DNA of 64,000 nucleotides, taken from positions 6,853-70,852 of the forward strand of contig JAKCWW010000308.1 of assembly GCA_026260175.1 (NCBI GenBank), in the 5' to 3' direction. The stretch is from Reticulitermes lucifugus. Its lineage: Eukaryota; Arthropoda; Insecta; Blattodea; Rhinotermitidae. The position numbers and the translations under genes are program-made. Positions 46,681-58,667 of this stretch are shown here, piece after piece. How positions within the stretch are numbered: position 1 is the stretch's first letter; each line of letters starts with the position of its first letter. The notes below the pieces were generated by a model, which worked only from the letters and a program-made list of their open reading frames with translations, was not told the DNA's origin and searched no databases.

Positions 46681-48104
46681 ATAGCGGAATATTTCTACTA
46701 CACCATTCTTGTCGATTCATGAGAACAGCTTTGACCTTGACAATGGTGAAGCAGTGGAAGTCAGACTGTAAGACGTTTATGAACCTAACCGATTTATTTC
46801 AGCTACAATACATCATCCTGAAGTTTATTAGCGCCTTATGTGTGCCGGTAAGTTATATTATTTTCCTTTGTGTTTTACCTGGTTAGAGAAGTGGAAAAAT
46901 TTGAATTTAGGCTTGTTATGAACTGAAAACCAAAAACTGTGACTAATGTAAACACGGAAATCTTGTGCATATTTCATAATCACCGCTGTGACAGCTTCAA
47001 ATCTCACCCTGATTTATGACATCACGAATATCGGGCAAATGAATGTGTTTCTGATAAGTAGTGCATAAACTAACACACAAAAACAACAAACTATCAATCA
47101 CTTTAAGATGACACATCTCCGCTGTATTGTATTGTTTTGTATTGTAAAGTTGTGTATAATGGTATACCGAACATATATGTGTGAAATTAGTAATCATTTC
47201 GGTCAAACAATGTCAGTATGGAAGGTGGATATACTTCACTGTAGCACTTTAGTTCATCTGTGTAAATTCAACGAACGGAGAGACAGAGAGATATATATAG
47301 ACAGAGGGAAATCGGCGAACACAAAGTGATGATGGCGGGACTGTTTGTAGCAATAATATAAAAGAGGGGGGGGGAAGCTGTCAGAAGCAGAAGGACACGT
47401 TATATAACAGTGATCCTTGCTTGCCCCCAGGTAATATGAGATTAACTGCTTCGTGCAGGCTTATAATATAATATTGGAATCCTGTGTAATGCAGGGAGCA
47501 CCAAAAGATTGGAATCTATATGTTTCATCATTCGATGCTCGGCTCTAAAACTTCCTGGTGTATTCTGGTTCGTATTTACCCATTCTTCAATCCCTAAATC
47601 CACTACTGACCAATGCGGCCTACAGCAGCATACCGTGTTTTGCGTGTCTCTACCGTTCGTTCGACAATACACGGCGTAAGTATGCACACATTACTCTAAT
47701 CTTACCAAGTTATGAAATTACCGCAAGAGTTACACTTCTGGTGTCTTCGCTCTGTTCTTTTTCCTATATAGAGTCTATTACATTCGTGAAAACTTTCCAG
47801 AAAAACAATGATCGTTTTAATTCAAAATATAACATTCTCCGTGTCTTAGCAACAGATTAGAATCGATCATCATCGATATAACGTAAGAGGGGAGAACTAA
47901 AGTCGAAATCTCTTAAACATCGAAAGCGAACGTCACAAGCGGTCATGCTGGGAGTTCAATGCTCAACTGTTTCTTCAGACTCGGTTCGTACCACACAGAG
48001 AACACAATCGGCCTCCATTATGAAACTGTTCGTTGGGCCTAAGCACCTACTTCACACAGAGTACAGTCCGTGTCTGTTATGAAAAAACCCATGGCGATAG
48101 ATCA
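46681..48104. other. Unassigned DNA
   Basis: No gene recognised. A run of nine G's lies at 47366-47374. The 100-codon frame at 47558 has no motif. Confidence 0.4.
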
Positions 48105-48295
48105 CAAACGTACGCAAATGTTCATGTAAAGTGTCTGATATTTTTGTCCGATTATATCACAACTTGAACTCCTCTGACATATATTAGTAAAACTCCCCAC
48201 TATAAAATTTAAGGAAGATAGGTCCAGCGAGAGCCGGATTATTCTATACATACAGACATGACGAAAACAACATCGCTTTTAGCATGCAAACGGCC
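48105..48295 (+). repeat. GACA element 3' part
   Basis: ATGTTCATGTAAAGTGTCTG, then GTCCAGCGAGAGCCGG, CATACAGACATGACGAAAAC and CATCGCTTTTAGC. These are the element's 3' words in order, with the microsatellite reduced to ACAGACA. Confidence 0.55.
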
Positions 48296-48597
48296 TAAAG
48301 AGGAGTTAGGAAATATCTACTAACCTAACATTTAAGGCACATTCACCATCTTATTGTTTATAAATTCTAAATTCGTGATTATTTTCAAGAAATATGCCTA
48401 CACTGATGAGGATATTTAAAATGTGTTTTTTATGCAGTACAAACTTACGTGGTTTCTTCCCATCTAAACAAAAAACAATCTATAATCGATATCTCAGAAA
48501 TGGTGAGATATCAGTCGTGCTCATACGTAACTCTTTCTTAGGCCTCAGTTAACACCTCACACACAAAAGATTCTATCTAAATTACAAGCAAGGGTAA

Positions 48598-49085
48598 ATC
48601 AGACGAGATATTATCATAAATGCACGTAAGTCTTCATGTAATGCGTGTTATTTTTGTGCGATCTAAACAAAATCGGCAAGTGTCTATAAAATATTCGTAA
48701 AAATTTTATATATGAAATTTCACGAAAATCGGTCCGATGAGAGTTGCGCTGTTCCAGGAGGGCAGACAGAGAGAGTATGGACATATATAACATTGCGAGG
48801 CTACTTTTGTTTTTCCATGGTGCAACAGCCCCTAGCAGGCCAATGCCTCCTCATTATCGACGCTTCACGATCACACTCAGACACACCACACTCAGTAGGA
48901 CTCCCCTGGATGAGTGATCAGGCCGACGCACAGACGTCTACCTGACAACACATAACACCCACAAGAAACAGATTCGAACCCGCAATCCCAGCAAGCGAGC
49001 ACCCGCAAACCCACGCCTTACATCGCGCGGCCACTGGGATCGGCGGTGAGGCTAATAGTAGCTTTTTTTGCAACTCATTTGGAAG
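48598..49085 (+). mobile_element. GACA element split by a SINE-B
   Basis: The 5' part (CAGACGAGATATTATCATAA, GTAAGTCTTCATGTAATGCG, AAATCGGTCCGATGAGAG, AGGGCAGACAGAGAGAG) runs to 48803. The 3' part resumes at 49046 with GAGGCTAATAGTAGC. In other copies the equivalent words are continuous (GACGCAGCTAATAGTCGC). The insertion is therefore inside the element, and the GACA element is the older of the two. Confidence 0.65.
48804..49045 (-). repeat. SINE-B nested in a GACA element
   Basis: Minus-strand head CCGATCCCAGTGGCCGCGCG, box B GGTTCGAATC near 48975 and body TGATCACTCATCCAGGGGAG, with the T-rich (tail) side at 48804. The target duplication is GCGAGGCTA (48795-48803) against GTGAGGCTA (49046-49054), 8 of 9 identical. 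Confidence 0.75.
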
Positions 49086-50599
49086 AAAGCCTCACAGGTC
49101 TGTATTTCGCCACACAATTTAGACCTATTGGTATGTTTCTTATAATTCTCACAAAAACATTAACTATTTCGCTAAACAGCAATAGCCAACCAGTGTTGGT
49201 AACGGTGACGCTGCGTTCTGTCTGTGAGGTAAAAAGGAGTTTTAAATATTATGTGAATGAATTTCAGGGTTCAAGAGTTCACTTTACAGGCTTCTGTTAA
49301 TCGACGCTGTGTACTTTATTCATTGTATGGGTACCAATTGCTTCCTTCTACAGCAGTGAACGCATTTGGTTCCTTCAACCCATGGATACCTGAAAAGCGA
49401 CTATGGAAAACACACTTAACTTCATAACGAATTCATAACGTGAAAAAAAAAGAATTAGAAATGTGTTACTACGAAATATCTTGTGTCACAAAACTTGGTA
49501 CTTTACTCCTATTTTGATTTTAAGAATCTGATGCAAGGATGATGGTATATTAGTGAAGATGTATAATATTCATACGTAAGATACCATACGCAGAGACAAC
49601 TGGGAGGATTGCATTGGCTTAGGTTACCTGCCAAAGATGTATTTTAGTGACGGTGATATTTCGGATTCCAGAGTTATATATCTTATCAATAGTACGTTAT
49701 AAGCGTTAATGGTGGATCGACCAGTGGCATTTTTCTCTGTATTGGAAAGCGGCACCTGGTCTCATTTTGTTTAAATTCGTGTAATTACTTTAGATGAGGT
49801 CTAGTTAAACCCACCATCTGCCATACTTATTATTAGCTTTTAAGTGGCTGTTCATTTACGTAACACAATATTTATTGACAGCCACAATATTATTACTAAT
49901 TATTACTAATTACATACCATTATTATCATATTTATTTTATCATCTCCAAAGCTTAGGAATATATACCATACCGAAGTTCTTTTTAGAAAAACTCAAACAC
50001 GTTATATTTTCGGTGAAATTTCAATGACAGTACGAATTTGTAGTACAGTACAAAATCATAAAATACAGAGTTAACAAATTCTTGAAACATAATGGAAAAT
50101 TTAATTATTATTCTTATTAGTTATTTTTGCTATAGTGACGATATCAAAAAGAGGTTTTTGAATAGAATTGGATCCGAGTGTATTCTTCTCTTATTCACTG
50201 ATGTGTTAAATAGGTTACATTAAGCCTTGGTATACATATTGATGTCCTGAAAACAATTCCTACAGCAGTATTGAATTGTAAAAGGAATAACTACATTAAT
50301 ATTAGAAATTAAAAGCATAATATTTAAAACTTGAAAATACATGAAAACGTTGTTCTTAATATCGAAATTATAAGGAAAACAATATAATCCGAATCTATAT
50401 CTGCAAGGTCAACGTACCCCCGTTCATGTCTTAAAAACATAAATTAAGTAAAAGTAGAGAAAGTGACTTTCATCATGATAAATCTATGTGGAAAGCTTCT
50501 ATTGCTTTTATAATATCCTACAATACAAGTAAGTAAATAAAGAGGAAAACCGAAACACAATCGATTTTTCTAAATCACGACTATATGCGCAAGAAGCGT
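49086..50599. other. Unassigned AT-rich DNA
   Basis: Nothing recognised. Confidence 0.4.
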
Positions 50600-50646
50600 T
50601 TATATATATATACATATATATATATACATATATATATACATATATT
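50600..50646. repeat. AT microsatellite with ACATAT interruptions
   Basis: TATATATATATACATATATA repeated with a regular CATATA interruption. Confidence 0.9.
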
Positions 50647-51444
50647 CATGTGTGATCCAGGATTCTTTGGGTGGGTTTTAATAAAATAGCACACACTTTT
50701 AATAAAAGGAATTTGTAAGGAATAGATTTATTTTACATTAATAAAAGTTATGTTTTAACCACCGTCCTTTTTTATTAAACCGCCTGACGATGACCTTTTA
50801 GTTTTTAAATATTTAGCGACTGTAAAAACAAATACTGTTTTTAATAATAGAGAATAGTCTTGCTGACTGTATCATTTTTAGCATATTGACCTAGGTGTAT
50901 ATGGAGGCATACTGAAACTCTCTGCGTCATTCAACGCCGGAAATATCTAGGCTAGCTAAGCGAATATTAGTTTCTCGAGAAGGGCTTCTCGCTGGAGGTA
51001 GTCAGTGGAGTGTCTCAGTGAAAATGTAAGAATTCCTTAATAACTTGTCAAACGTTATCTCCCAGTTGATCATTCTCAGTTTTCTTCCTTTGCATGTGGC
51101 CAAATACTCGTATATACCACTGGTACAGACAGCATGTGCCCCCTTGTGTGTAAAGTTCAAGGAGAATGGATAAGTTTTGTAATAAAGTTTGAATATTTTA
51201 GATGTTACCATGAAAGATTATTTTCGTTTTTGAGAAATTTGACGGAAATTTTGTGATTGAACTATAAAATTAACACACCTGCTGGTAAATGAGTTATATA
51301 AAACATTAAAAACTCGGAAGAATATTTCCTAGTAAAGGACTGGCATAGGAATACTGAAATGACAGAAGAGGACACGACAAAAAAAAATAATCAACAGAAA
51401 CATAAGCAGTGTATAGAGATTTTAATGAACTAAAAATACATCCT
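50647..51444. other. Unassigned DNA with a possible FB-1 remnant
   Basis: CGCCTGACGATGACC at about 50782 has the FB-1 core beginning (CTGACGA then TGACC), but no GAAAC follows. No gene recognised. Confidence 0.4.
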
Positions 51445-51700
51445 GCAGATCCCGGTAGCCGTGCGGTCTAAGTCCAAGTTCTGCGGCCCCTCGATTGGCA
51501 ACATTGCGGATTCGTATCCTGTTGAGGGCAGGCATGTTCGTCTCATGTGTTTGTTGTGTGTTGTGCAGGTAGCGGCCTCTGCGACGAGCTGATCACTCGT
51601 TGAGAAGAGTCCTACCAATTGTGTGTGTTTAATTGCGTGTGATGTAGAAACCTCAACAAAAAGAAAAAAAACAGCCTAGGCCCGATTTGGGGTTTTACGA
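51445..51700 (+). repeat. SINE-B, diverged copy
   Basis: GCAGATCCCGGTAGCCGTGC, then GGTCTAAG; box B-like GGATTCGTATCC; GTTGTGTGTTGTGCAGGTAG; CTCTGCGACGAGCTGATCAC; TCCTACCAATTGTGTG; and CAGCCTAGGCCCGATTTGGG. These follow the order of the 60037 copy. No target duplication found. Confidence 0.75.
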
Positions 51701-51879
51701 CAAAGAAAATAATATACCCCTATCTATTGAAACCTATGTAAGGTAAATGAATCTCATGTGTATAGCTGAACCACATTTGCTTGTAAAAAATGTGGCATTT
51801 CCTCAAAGTACCTCGCGTTCTCATTCTTAGTCTACTATGTCCCTCGACATAAAACCCACAAAATTACAGCAGAATATTG

Positions 51880-52100
51880 TGAGCCGGTTAGTTCAGTCTG
51901 CGCGGTTACTAGGCTGTGAGCTGGATGAGTTGAAAATCTTGGTTCCATTTCCTGCGGAGACGAAGATTTCTCTCTTCTCCATCTCTTATAAATCAGTTCT
52001 GAGGCCTAATAAATCTCCTATAAATTAAGTACCTGGGTTCTTTCGCCGGACGTAAAGTGGCCGGGTCACTCACCGTCTTACAGTGCCCAAGGTTAAGGAA
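51880..52100 (+). repeat. SINE-C copy
   Basis: Head GTGAGCCGGTTAGTTCAGTC then GCGCGGTTACTAGGCTGTGA. Body GGAGACGAAGATTTCTCTC, TTCTCCATCTC, TCAGTTCTGAGGCC, GTACCTGGGTTCTTTCGCC and GTGGCCGGGTCACTCACCG. Box B (CTTGGTTCCATTTCC) is eroded. Confidence 0.65.
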
Positions 52101-53102
52101 GTTTGGCGATATGATTCTACAAGAAATCCAAGGTTTAATCTGGGCTGTCATGCCAATTCTTGAACGTCACAGTAGAACGCTGGCAGTACAAATTTAATTG
52201 TGGAACTTTCTGTATATGACGCATGCAGTGAATATCAAAGTACTTGCAAAAGTGACAAACAAATAATACGTGGCAGAAATATAAAACATAATAAGAATAT
52301 TGTAATAATGCAACAGCTCGCATTCTCTGTAAACAATCACTGAGGTTAGAAATAAGGTGTCACCAACTCCTATACATATGTGTATGATATTCAGCTCGTG
52401 TTGCAGATCGGAATAAAGATAAACGGGTTATGAAGGTTGAAATTCAACCAAACCTGTCATGTACATTCAATACCACTCACACACGTACAGACGGGATTTA
52501 TGCAGAGATCATCGGATTTCATTTACAATAATTATAGTCAAGTAAAATAAATATTTGTATGTTTGTATTGCTTTTGTAAATAAAGATACATACATGAAAA
52601 TGTTAGGGTGGATCGAATGTCACAAAAGCAGAAATTTTCGCTCGAATCTCTTTGAACTTTCCGATGCTGTTTCTATTGACGTACGTCAGATCTCTAATTT
52701 CAGACGAATATTTCGGCAATACGGACGTAAAGGGCTGTTCCTAGTTACAGTACAAATCTGTATAAGAGCAGCTGAATTTTCGTGGATCCGTATAGACCAA
52801 CAGGCGTGCGTTTCTATGAATTTCTCGAAATACTATAGACGTGTAAGAATAAATGTTGAAAATTTTGAAGTATATATATAATCACTCGTTAACATTTAAG
52901 CACACGTTCTTGAGCAAATATTCTTTCGGTCAGTACAAAATCTTTTGAAATTTCAATTGTAATAATCTGACGCATAAATCCTATTGAGAACAAACTGTGT
53001 CCACGTGCAACATTTTCGACTATAAAAATAAATACCATTATCAAAAATATAATAATATCTTCGGGCACTGTAAACTCATAACCAACACGCACAACGAATG
53101 AA
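52101..53102. other. Unassigned DNA
   Basis: A 108-codon plus frame at 52555-52881 has no recognisable motif. Splice-like signals were not convincing. Confidence 0.35.
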
Positions 53103-53416
53103 GAAGTATTCAAAACAATATTAAATAGTATAACAAAACTGTGCTTTTATTTAAAACTACATGTTTCGGCCTAGATGTCGACCATCATCAGGCTAAAGAA
53201 CAATAATTAAATGGCACGTAAAAGATGAAATATACAAAATATCATCACGTATAAAAATATACAAAATATGACGATGTTTTGTATATTGCAGCTTTTACCT
53301 GCCTTTTAATGATTGTGATTTTTAGCCTGATGATGGTCGATATCTAGATCGAAACATGTAGCTTTAAATGAAAACACGGTTGTGTTATGCTATTTCGTAT
53401 TGTTTTTAATATTTTC
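53103..53416. mobile_element. Fold-back element FB-1 with hammerhead-like cores in both arms
   Basis: The arms are about 95 bp: GAAGTATTCAAAACAATATT at 53103 pairs with the end GTATTGTTTTTAATATTTTC at 53416. The right half has CTGATGA (53327-53333), one T, a GGTC/GATC hairpin and GAAACATGT (53351-53359). The left half has the same on the minus strand (GTTTCGGCC and TCATCAGG, 53164-53192). ACAACGGGATGA just outside the right arm is the FB-1 end motif. The spacer is an AT-rich, partly repeated ATACAAAATAT region. Confidence 0.75.
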
Positions 53417-53814
53417 TGAAGACACAACGGGATGAATTCTATTAAGTTAGAATAATGAAGTGCTGTTTGATGACATCTTGTGGTCCTATTCGCAACTACT
53501 TCTAACTCCTACTACTAACATACATGCGTAATTAGAGAACAGGAAGCCTTAGCCTCCTACCACGCGTCCCGAATGACATTTCTTGGCAAACATTAAGGGC
53601 ATGATACGCTGAAAATGAATCTACTGACTGGTATTATGCAGAAAATAAACTCACACTACAAAAATGACAATATGCATTAACATCACAAAACCAGTTTCTT
53701 GCAATAAACGACTATTAAAAATATGTCTTAAATTTACTTGATTATGAAATTCATTGTAATACATTTGGGATATTTTGTATGTATAGATATGCGGAAATAA
53801 CTTTGACCATATCT
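53417..53814. other. Unassigned DNA
   Basis: Nothing recognised beyond the FB-1 end motif at the left edge. Confidence 0.4.
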
Positions 53815-53975
53815 GAGGGTCGCGCAGCGGTGTTGCTAAACATTCAGTTCTTCTTGGATGTGACGCATAATTGGGCGAGTAGTTCCCGATATTTTGAAGG
53901 ATCATAGTACCTTCGAAACGTCGATTCACGGAACGACACAGCGTCACGTACCAGAAGACTTGAATCTTCAACATA
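53815..53975. mobile_element. Fold-back element FB-2, short form
   Basis: Left arm GAGGGTCGCGCAGCGGTGTT, GCTAAACATTCAGTTCTTCT. Right arm GACACAGCGTCACGTACCAG, AAGACTTGAATCTTC. The fused centre is TTTTGAAGGATCATAGTACC then TTCGAAACGTCG. As at 11130, the CTGANGA halves have been deleted, giving a simple hairpin. Confidence 0.7.
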
Positions 53976-55357
53976 TATTGGACTTGTGATGTAGTTTCTC
54001 TATATCCGAATACACTTTCTTACTGTTGTTCTGAGGTATGGCAATGCATACTTGTATTAAAGTAGAGGCTGCCCCTTCCTCAGTCTGTGATGTGTCACAG
54101 TACTTTGACTGGGGTCAGAGACACAGACATGCAGTGATTGTAAACCTCAACAAAGAGCAAAGCCAGGTAAATGTGATATCGGGTTGCAATATGATATTGA
54201 TTCATTATATTCATATTTAAAACGGCAGGATATATCGTCATGCTGGCCACAAAACACATCAGCGCGGGAAACTCGCAGGGGTACCAACACCACACAGGTG
54301 TTTGGCTGCACTGAATAACATACTGCGTACAAGTGATTTCATAGGGAAAAAAGGTCTTTATAGTGGAGACACATTATTTTCTCTGTGACGCAAAACTGGA
54401 GCCGAAAGAACAGTTGACGATCTAAAAATAACCATTGAGATGGGCTGTTTTCTCTGTGAGGTACGATCTAAGACCGAAGAAAGAGCTGATCTAAACATAA
54501 ACATCGAACGTAAACGAATCGAGATCCGTTTGCTAAAGAATGGAGAAAACTTATAGGGATAAAAACAGAGTGAAAACACTAGAACGGTTGTGCCTTGTAG
54601 ACATTTCCTAACTTGTTTTCCTTAGTTGCATACTGTTGCAGTTACCGTCAGAATGTTTAGTAACATTTGTATCATTTTCACATTTAATCATAACCGTTTA
54701 GGACATCTCTTGACACTTCTTAAAAAAATTAGCTTCCAATACTTCAAATCAATAACGCTTTTGTTCTTCATAATGCGCATTTTACTTCCAGGGAGAACCA
54801 CCGCTTGTCAAAAAATTTCGTAGAATTCCACCTGTTTCTTATTTATCATTTTGACATTACTTTCGGTGTTCCACATTCTTCATAATGCCGATGTATATTG
54901 TTACTCACATCACAGCGAACTTTATAAGAAATGTCTCTTCTACAGCACACCCAGTTAAAATGGGAAACCAGTAACATAACTGTATGGAAGCCACTTGTCC
55001 CCATAGTTGTGTTAGTCCCATTTAGACACGTCATATCTTCACGCTGTATAGACTGGTCCACTGATTGCGTTATTAAGTAAACTTTCAGCTTCATCTCCAA
55101 AGAATAGACTGTTGTTCCCTTAAATTTTACCAATTACCAAATAACATAACCTACATTCTCTTCTTCTTCTAACTAAACGACTGATTGTTACAAGTCCGTT
55201 CAGTGTTCATCAATTTTGACAAATGATCTTTCCACCCACTTCTGGGCCTTCATTCTCTCTTTCCTTTCATACAAGTATGCTAATATTGGTAGTCCACTAA
55301 TCTTCATTTATAGGAGGAAGAGGTAATGTTGCCTCTGTCCATACAATGATGGCATTT
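53976..55357. other. Unassigned DNA
   Basis: No gene recognised. A word resembling TTTTCTCTGTGACGCAAAAC near 54377 recurs as GTTTTCTCTGTGAGGTACG near 54448, perhaps a small local duplication of about 70 bp. Confidence 0.4.
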
Positions 55358-55520
55358 AGGGGAGTAGACGTGAAGCTCCATTCATTCTTAGCCTCGACCC
55401 TAAATGACCACTTCACTCTTGCAGAGAGTACTCTCGTACCCAACGAACAGGTGGCTAGTTTGGCAACAGGGCACGTCTGGGCATTTTGGAGAAGAGAAAA
55501 ATGTCTTACCTGTAGGTGAT
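55358..55520 (-). repeat. SINE-C copy, headless
   Basis: Plus-strand words GGGGAGTAGACGTGAAGCTC, CTTAGCCTCGACCCTAAATG, ACTCTCGTACCCAACGAAC, GGGCACGTCTGGGCATTTTG and GAGAAGAGAAAAATGTC are in SINE-C order, minus orientation. The tRNA-like head is absent. Confidence 0.6.
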
Positions 55521-55871
55521 AACATTTGTCGATATTCTGTATTTCAGAAAGGAGCATAAAATCATATATACAGAGAAATGAAATTCTGTCGTTACAAGAT
55601 GTGGTTCCCTCCAGCCAATGTTAATGAGAAAATCCCCACACAGTCAGTCCTGAAAGCCGATATGAATGCATTCATTCAATTGTAAGAACAAACACAAATT
55701 TCGTCAATTTCGCTGCCATTCCCTTTCCGCAACTACAAATGGCAGAGTGAATTTCTACCTTCATCAGGTGGGCGTCATTTGTTCCCCCGTTATCTCACTG
55801 CAGACCCATTACGTCAAGGCGCTACTATAGTGCCCGGCACATAACAAGCCCACTGCAGTGGCAAGACAGTG
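55521..55871. other. Unassigned DNA
   Basis: Nothing recognised. Confidence 0.4.
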
Positions 55872-55985
55872 AAGCTTAAAGTCTTCTGCGATGTGACGCC
55901 ACATACTTTTTGTAGCTACGTACCAATGTTTTGGAGAAACCCGCTTTGTTTTCTGTTTAATCTCCTACTCTGAAGATGTAAGATA
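55872..55985. mobile_element. FB-2 half-copy
   Basis: AAAGTCTTCTGCGATGTGAC then GCCACATACTTTTTGTAGCT, ACCAATGTTTTGGAG and CTCTGAAGATG. These are the FB-2 left arm, an eroded GTTTCG and a CTGAAGA word. No right arm seen. Confidence 0.5.
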
Positions 55986-56204
55986 ATAATTATACAATAT
56001 AGAAATAAAGGTTTTTAGGCATTTCACCTACTATATTACAAAGCTAATTTTACAATGTAAGTTCGTATAATGTAAAACCCTAGCACCGTCTCCATGATTA
56101 CAACTGAAATCATAACATGTGTGACCATTTGACGCATTTAGTTTACGTACCCAGTAAGTGACAGCGTTGTTCCTGCCTCACGGAAATACTACACTTAATG
56201 CTGT

Positions 56205-56445
56205 TTATGTGAAGGACACCACTTGGAAGACCTAGGGAGAGAGGAATATAATACCACGTAAAATAGGTCCTGAAGAAAGAGGACGGGAGGTCCTAGACTG
56301 GATTAATCTGGCTGAAGATAGGGATAAGGAAGGGCTGTTTTGAACAAGTAATAAACATTTGTGTTATATAAAATGCGGGGATTTTCTCGAATAGCTGAAC
56401 AACTACTAGCTTCGCAAGAAGGACACTGTTCCACTGATTTATTTA
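56205..56445 (+). pseudogene. Jockey/CR1-like retrotransposon 3' end
   Basis: One frame reads EERGREVLDWINLAEDRDKE. This matches the tail pattern D-W-I-x-L-A-Q-D-R-D-R-W at the C-terminus of insect non-LTR ORF2 proteins. A GRPR-like block (KT-stop-GERNIIP, about 56225) lies before it. Downstream, GCGGGGATTTTCTCGAATAG then CTGAACAACTACTAGC and AGAAGGACACTGTTCCACTG is homologous to the 3' part of the better fragment at 58668-59140 (about 59075-59130). The two therefore come from one family. The rest of the protein is missing, and stops and frameshifts are present. The element ends somewhere before 56450; no poly-A or target duplication was found. Confidence 0.65.
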
Positions 56446-57984
56446 CTCATTTATTTAGGTACACAATCGCTTTCTATTTGAAGAAGCATACGAAACACAT
56501 GAATTACACTGTGTGGTACAAATTATGTATTTTATTATTTATGCCCAATTTTATTAATGAAGAAGGCGTTGGTAATTTTGCGATCTATGTATAAAATTGA
56601 ATTTGGGAAGTAATGCTTGGGATTCATACAGACAGTACGTTGAAGTTTCTTCAAAATAATTTGGAAACATCAAACAATACCCATAAGGACAGCACAAATA
56701 ACATTAAACTCCTCAAGGCATTATAATAATTACTATTACTTTGTTTTGTCTGGCTGTATTTGTGATAAATTTTAACAGCTTTTCTGCTACTTTTGTGCAT
56801 TATCTACGAAAATATAGAGAAGTTTGATGTTTACGGTCGAGTTGAAGAAAGCCTGTTTCTTATTCGGAAAGTGTCGGATTCAATTGCGGACACCCAGTAA
56901 TTCAAGAAATGCAACAGGAACAGGTGAACGAAACTCAGTTTTCGGTAAATGTGTTCCAAAACGGATAGGCACAACGCACTAGTATAGCAGCTTAAGCCGA
57001 ATTTTCAGCACTGTTAACACTAACGCGATCCTAGGCCATTTATGTTATCACAAACTAACCACTTCTTGTGACTCATTCGTGTATCATTTTGCGTTTTCCG
57101 CTGGAAGTTTTCCATAATATTCCGCCATCAAATTTCTGTACGCATTAATTAATTCGGCTATTTTGTTGCATACTCAACCGAGCGTAGCTGTCTATATTTT
57201 ATTATCCTAACAACACTATGTTACGTATAAAAATCAGATATTTCTGATTATATGATTTTCTAAATTATCCTTCTTATGTAAATATTTATTGTTCTCAGAC
57301 ACTTTTAATTTAACTTACATTTTTTAAAGTACTCTACCACGCTTCATACACGTGCAGAACAACTGACAATATTTTGATCTTTGACGTCCTCATCACTTTT
57401 TATAAACTAAAGGGAATGATGGCACAGATACGTAGGCTGACAGGCGTGGATAAGAGGATAATATTACCATGTATGTATAAAGGAACAAGAGTTGTCTTTC
57501 TGTCTTTATTCTTTCTTTAATTATAAATAAGAGCTGACAATTATTACCGACAGAACCATTAGGCAGCGATGAGCAACACATATGCTTCAGTCAGCAATAC
57601 AGTCTTGTACATATGCTCAGTCAGGAATAGTCTTGACATATGCACAAAAAATGTCCATTCCTACTCGCAGTAGTTACTGGAGTCTTAATTTAATGTGTAT
57701 GTATGGTTGTATGGTGGAGTGTTCTGTGAAACTTTAGCCAGAGATAGGAAGTGTTTACTTGGAAGGTTGCAACAATTTGTTGCATTCCACATAATACACA
57801 ATTTTGTGCAGCTGCTTATTAACACAAGGGAAGATTGTAAGGTGTCGGTCGGTACATCGAGTGCTCGTAATGTCAATGTAGTATCTATTAGTGAAGGTGT
57901 AAAGTGCCTGTTTTTTATTTGAGGGCCAAATCTCTCAAACACCAGTTGTCATATTAGGCATATTTCGGTACAAATAACCAATGT
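56446..57984. other. Unassigned DNA
   Basis: No gene recognised. Facing frames of 75 and 85 codons at 57685-57942 overlap each other and have no motif. Confidence 0.4.
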
Positions 57985-58130
57985 TTCAAAGAAACTCGCT
58001 GCCTCAGTTTTCTGGAAGACGAAGGCAACAGGTTCCCCTGGAAAGTCAGTAAATTTCTACCCGGCTACGCTGCATCACGTCTCAGAAGACAGCATTCTTC
58101 ATAGCCACCGCCATGGGAACCTCAAATTTT
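57985..58130. mobile_element. FB-2 copy, eroded
   Basis: CAATGTTTCAAAGAAACTCG and TTTTCTGGAAGACGAAGGCA, then GCTACGCTGCATCACGTCTC, AGAAGACAGCATTCTTCATA and GCCACCGCCATGGGAACCTC (the FB-2 right arm). The left arm is reduced. Confidence 0.55.
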
Positions 58131-58667
58131 ATTGTAATCTTCTTTAACAATGCCCCATGCAGAAACACCTCATCGTATTATCTAACAAGAGCCTCGATGT
58201 TTGCCGGTTGCCATGGAAACCAAGTGTCCCATTTTCCTTTCTTTTCCATCCAGTGTTGTTCCTTGCGCCCAAGAAAACAAACACAGAGAAGATGGTTGCC
58301 TACTATCAGGAGAGTATAGTAATCTCGAGCACCTGGGACCCTTCTCACAATGCTCCAACCCTTTTCATCCCGACTAAACCTCCCTCCTTCCTGCTTCAGA
58401 TTGCATCAAAACGTTGCACGCAATGATGTCCAATCAAATTATTTCTCTGATAACTAGCATCTTTATGAGGGATCTATTCTCTCGAAATGGTCCAACAGAT
58501 CACAGAAAATAGCATTACACACGCCAGCAATATTTCGCATTGTTCACCGAAGTAAGGAAATATTGCGGCCGTAATGATGCATGTGGGAGATGATGGGGAT
58601 TTGCGAGGAGACGATAATAACCTTTAATGTTCCCGAAGACATTTAAACATTAGCTGCTACTCAGAGG
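58131..58667. other. Unassigned DNA, possibly the 5' part of the next fragment
   Basis: An 89-codon frame at 58157 has no recognisable motif. The stretch just before 58668 may encode more of the retrotransposon, but I could not read it. Confidence 0.35.
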
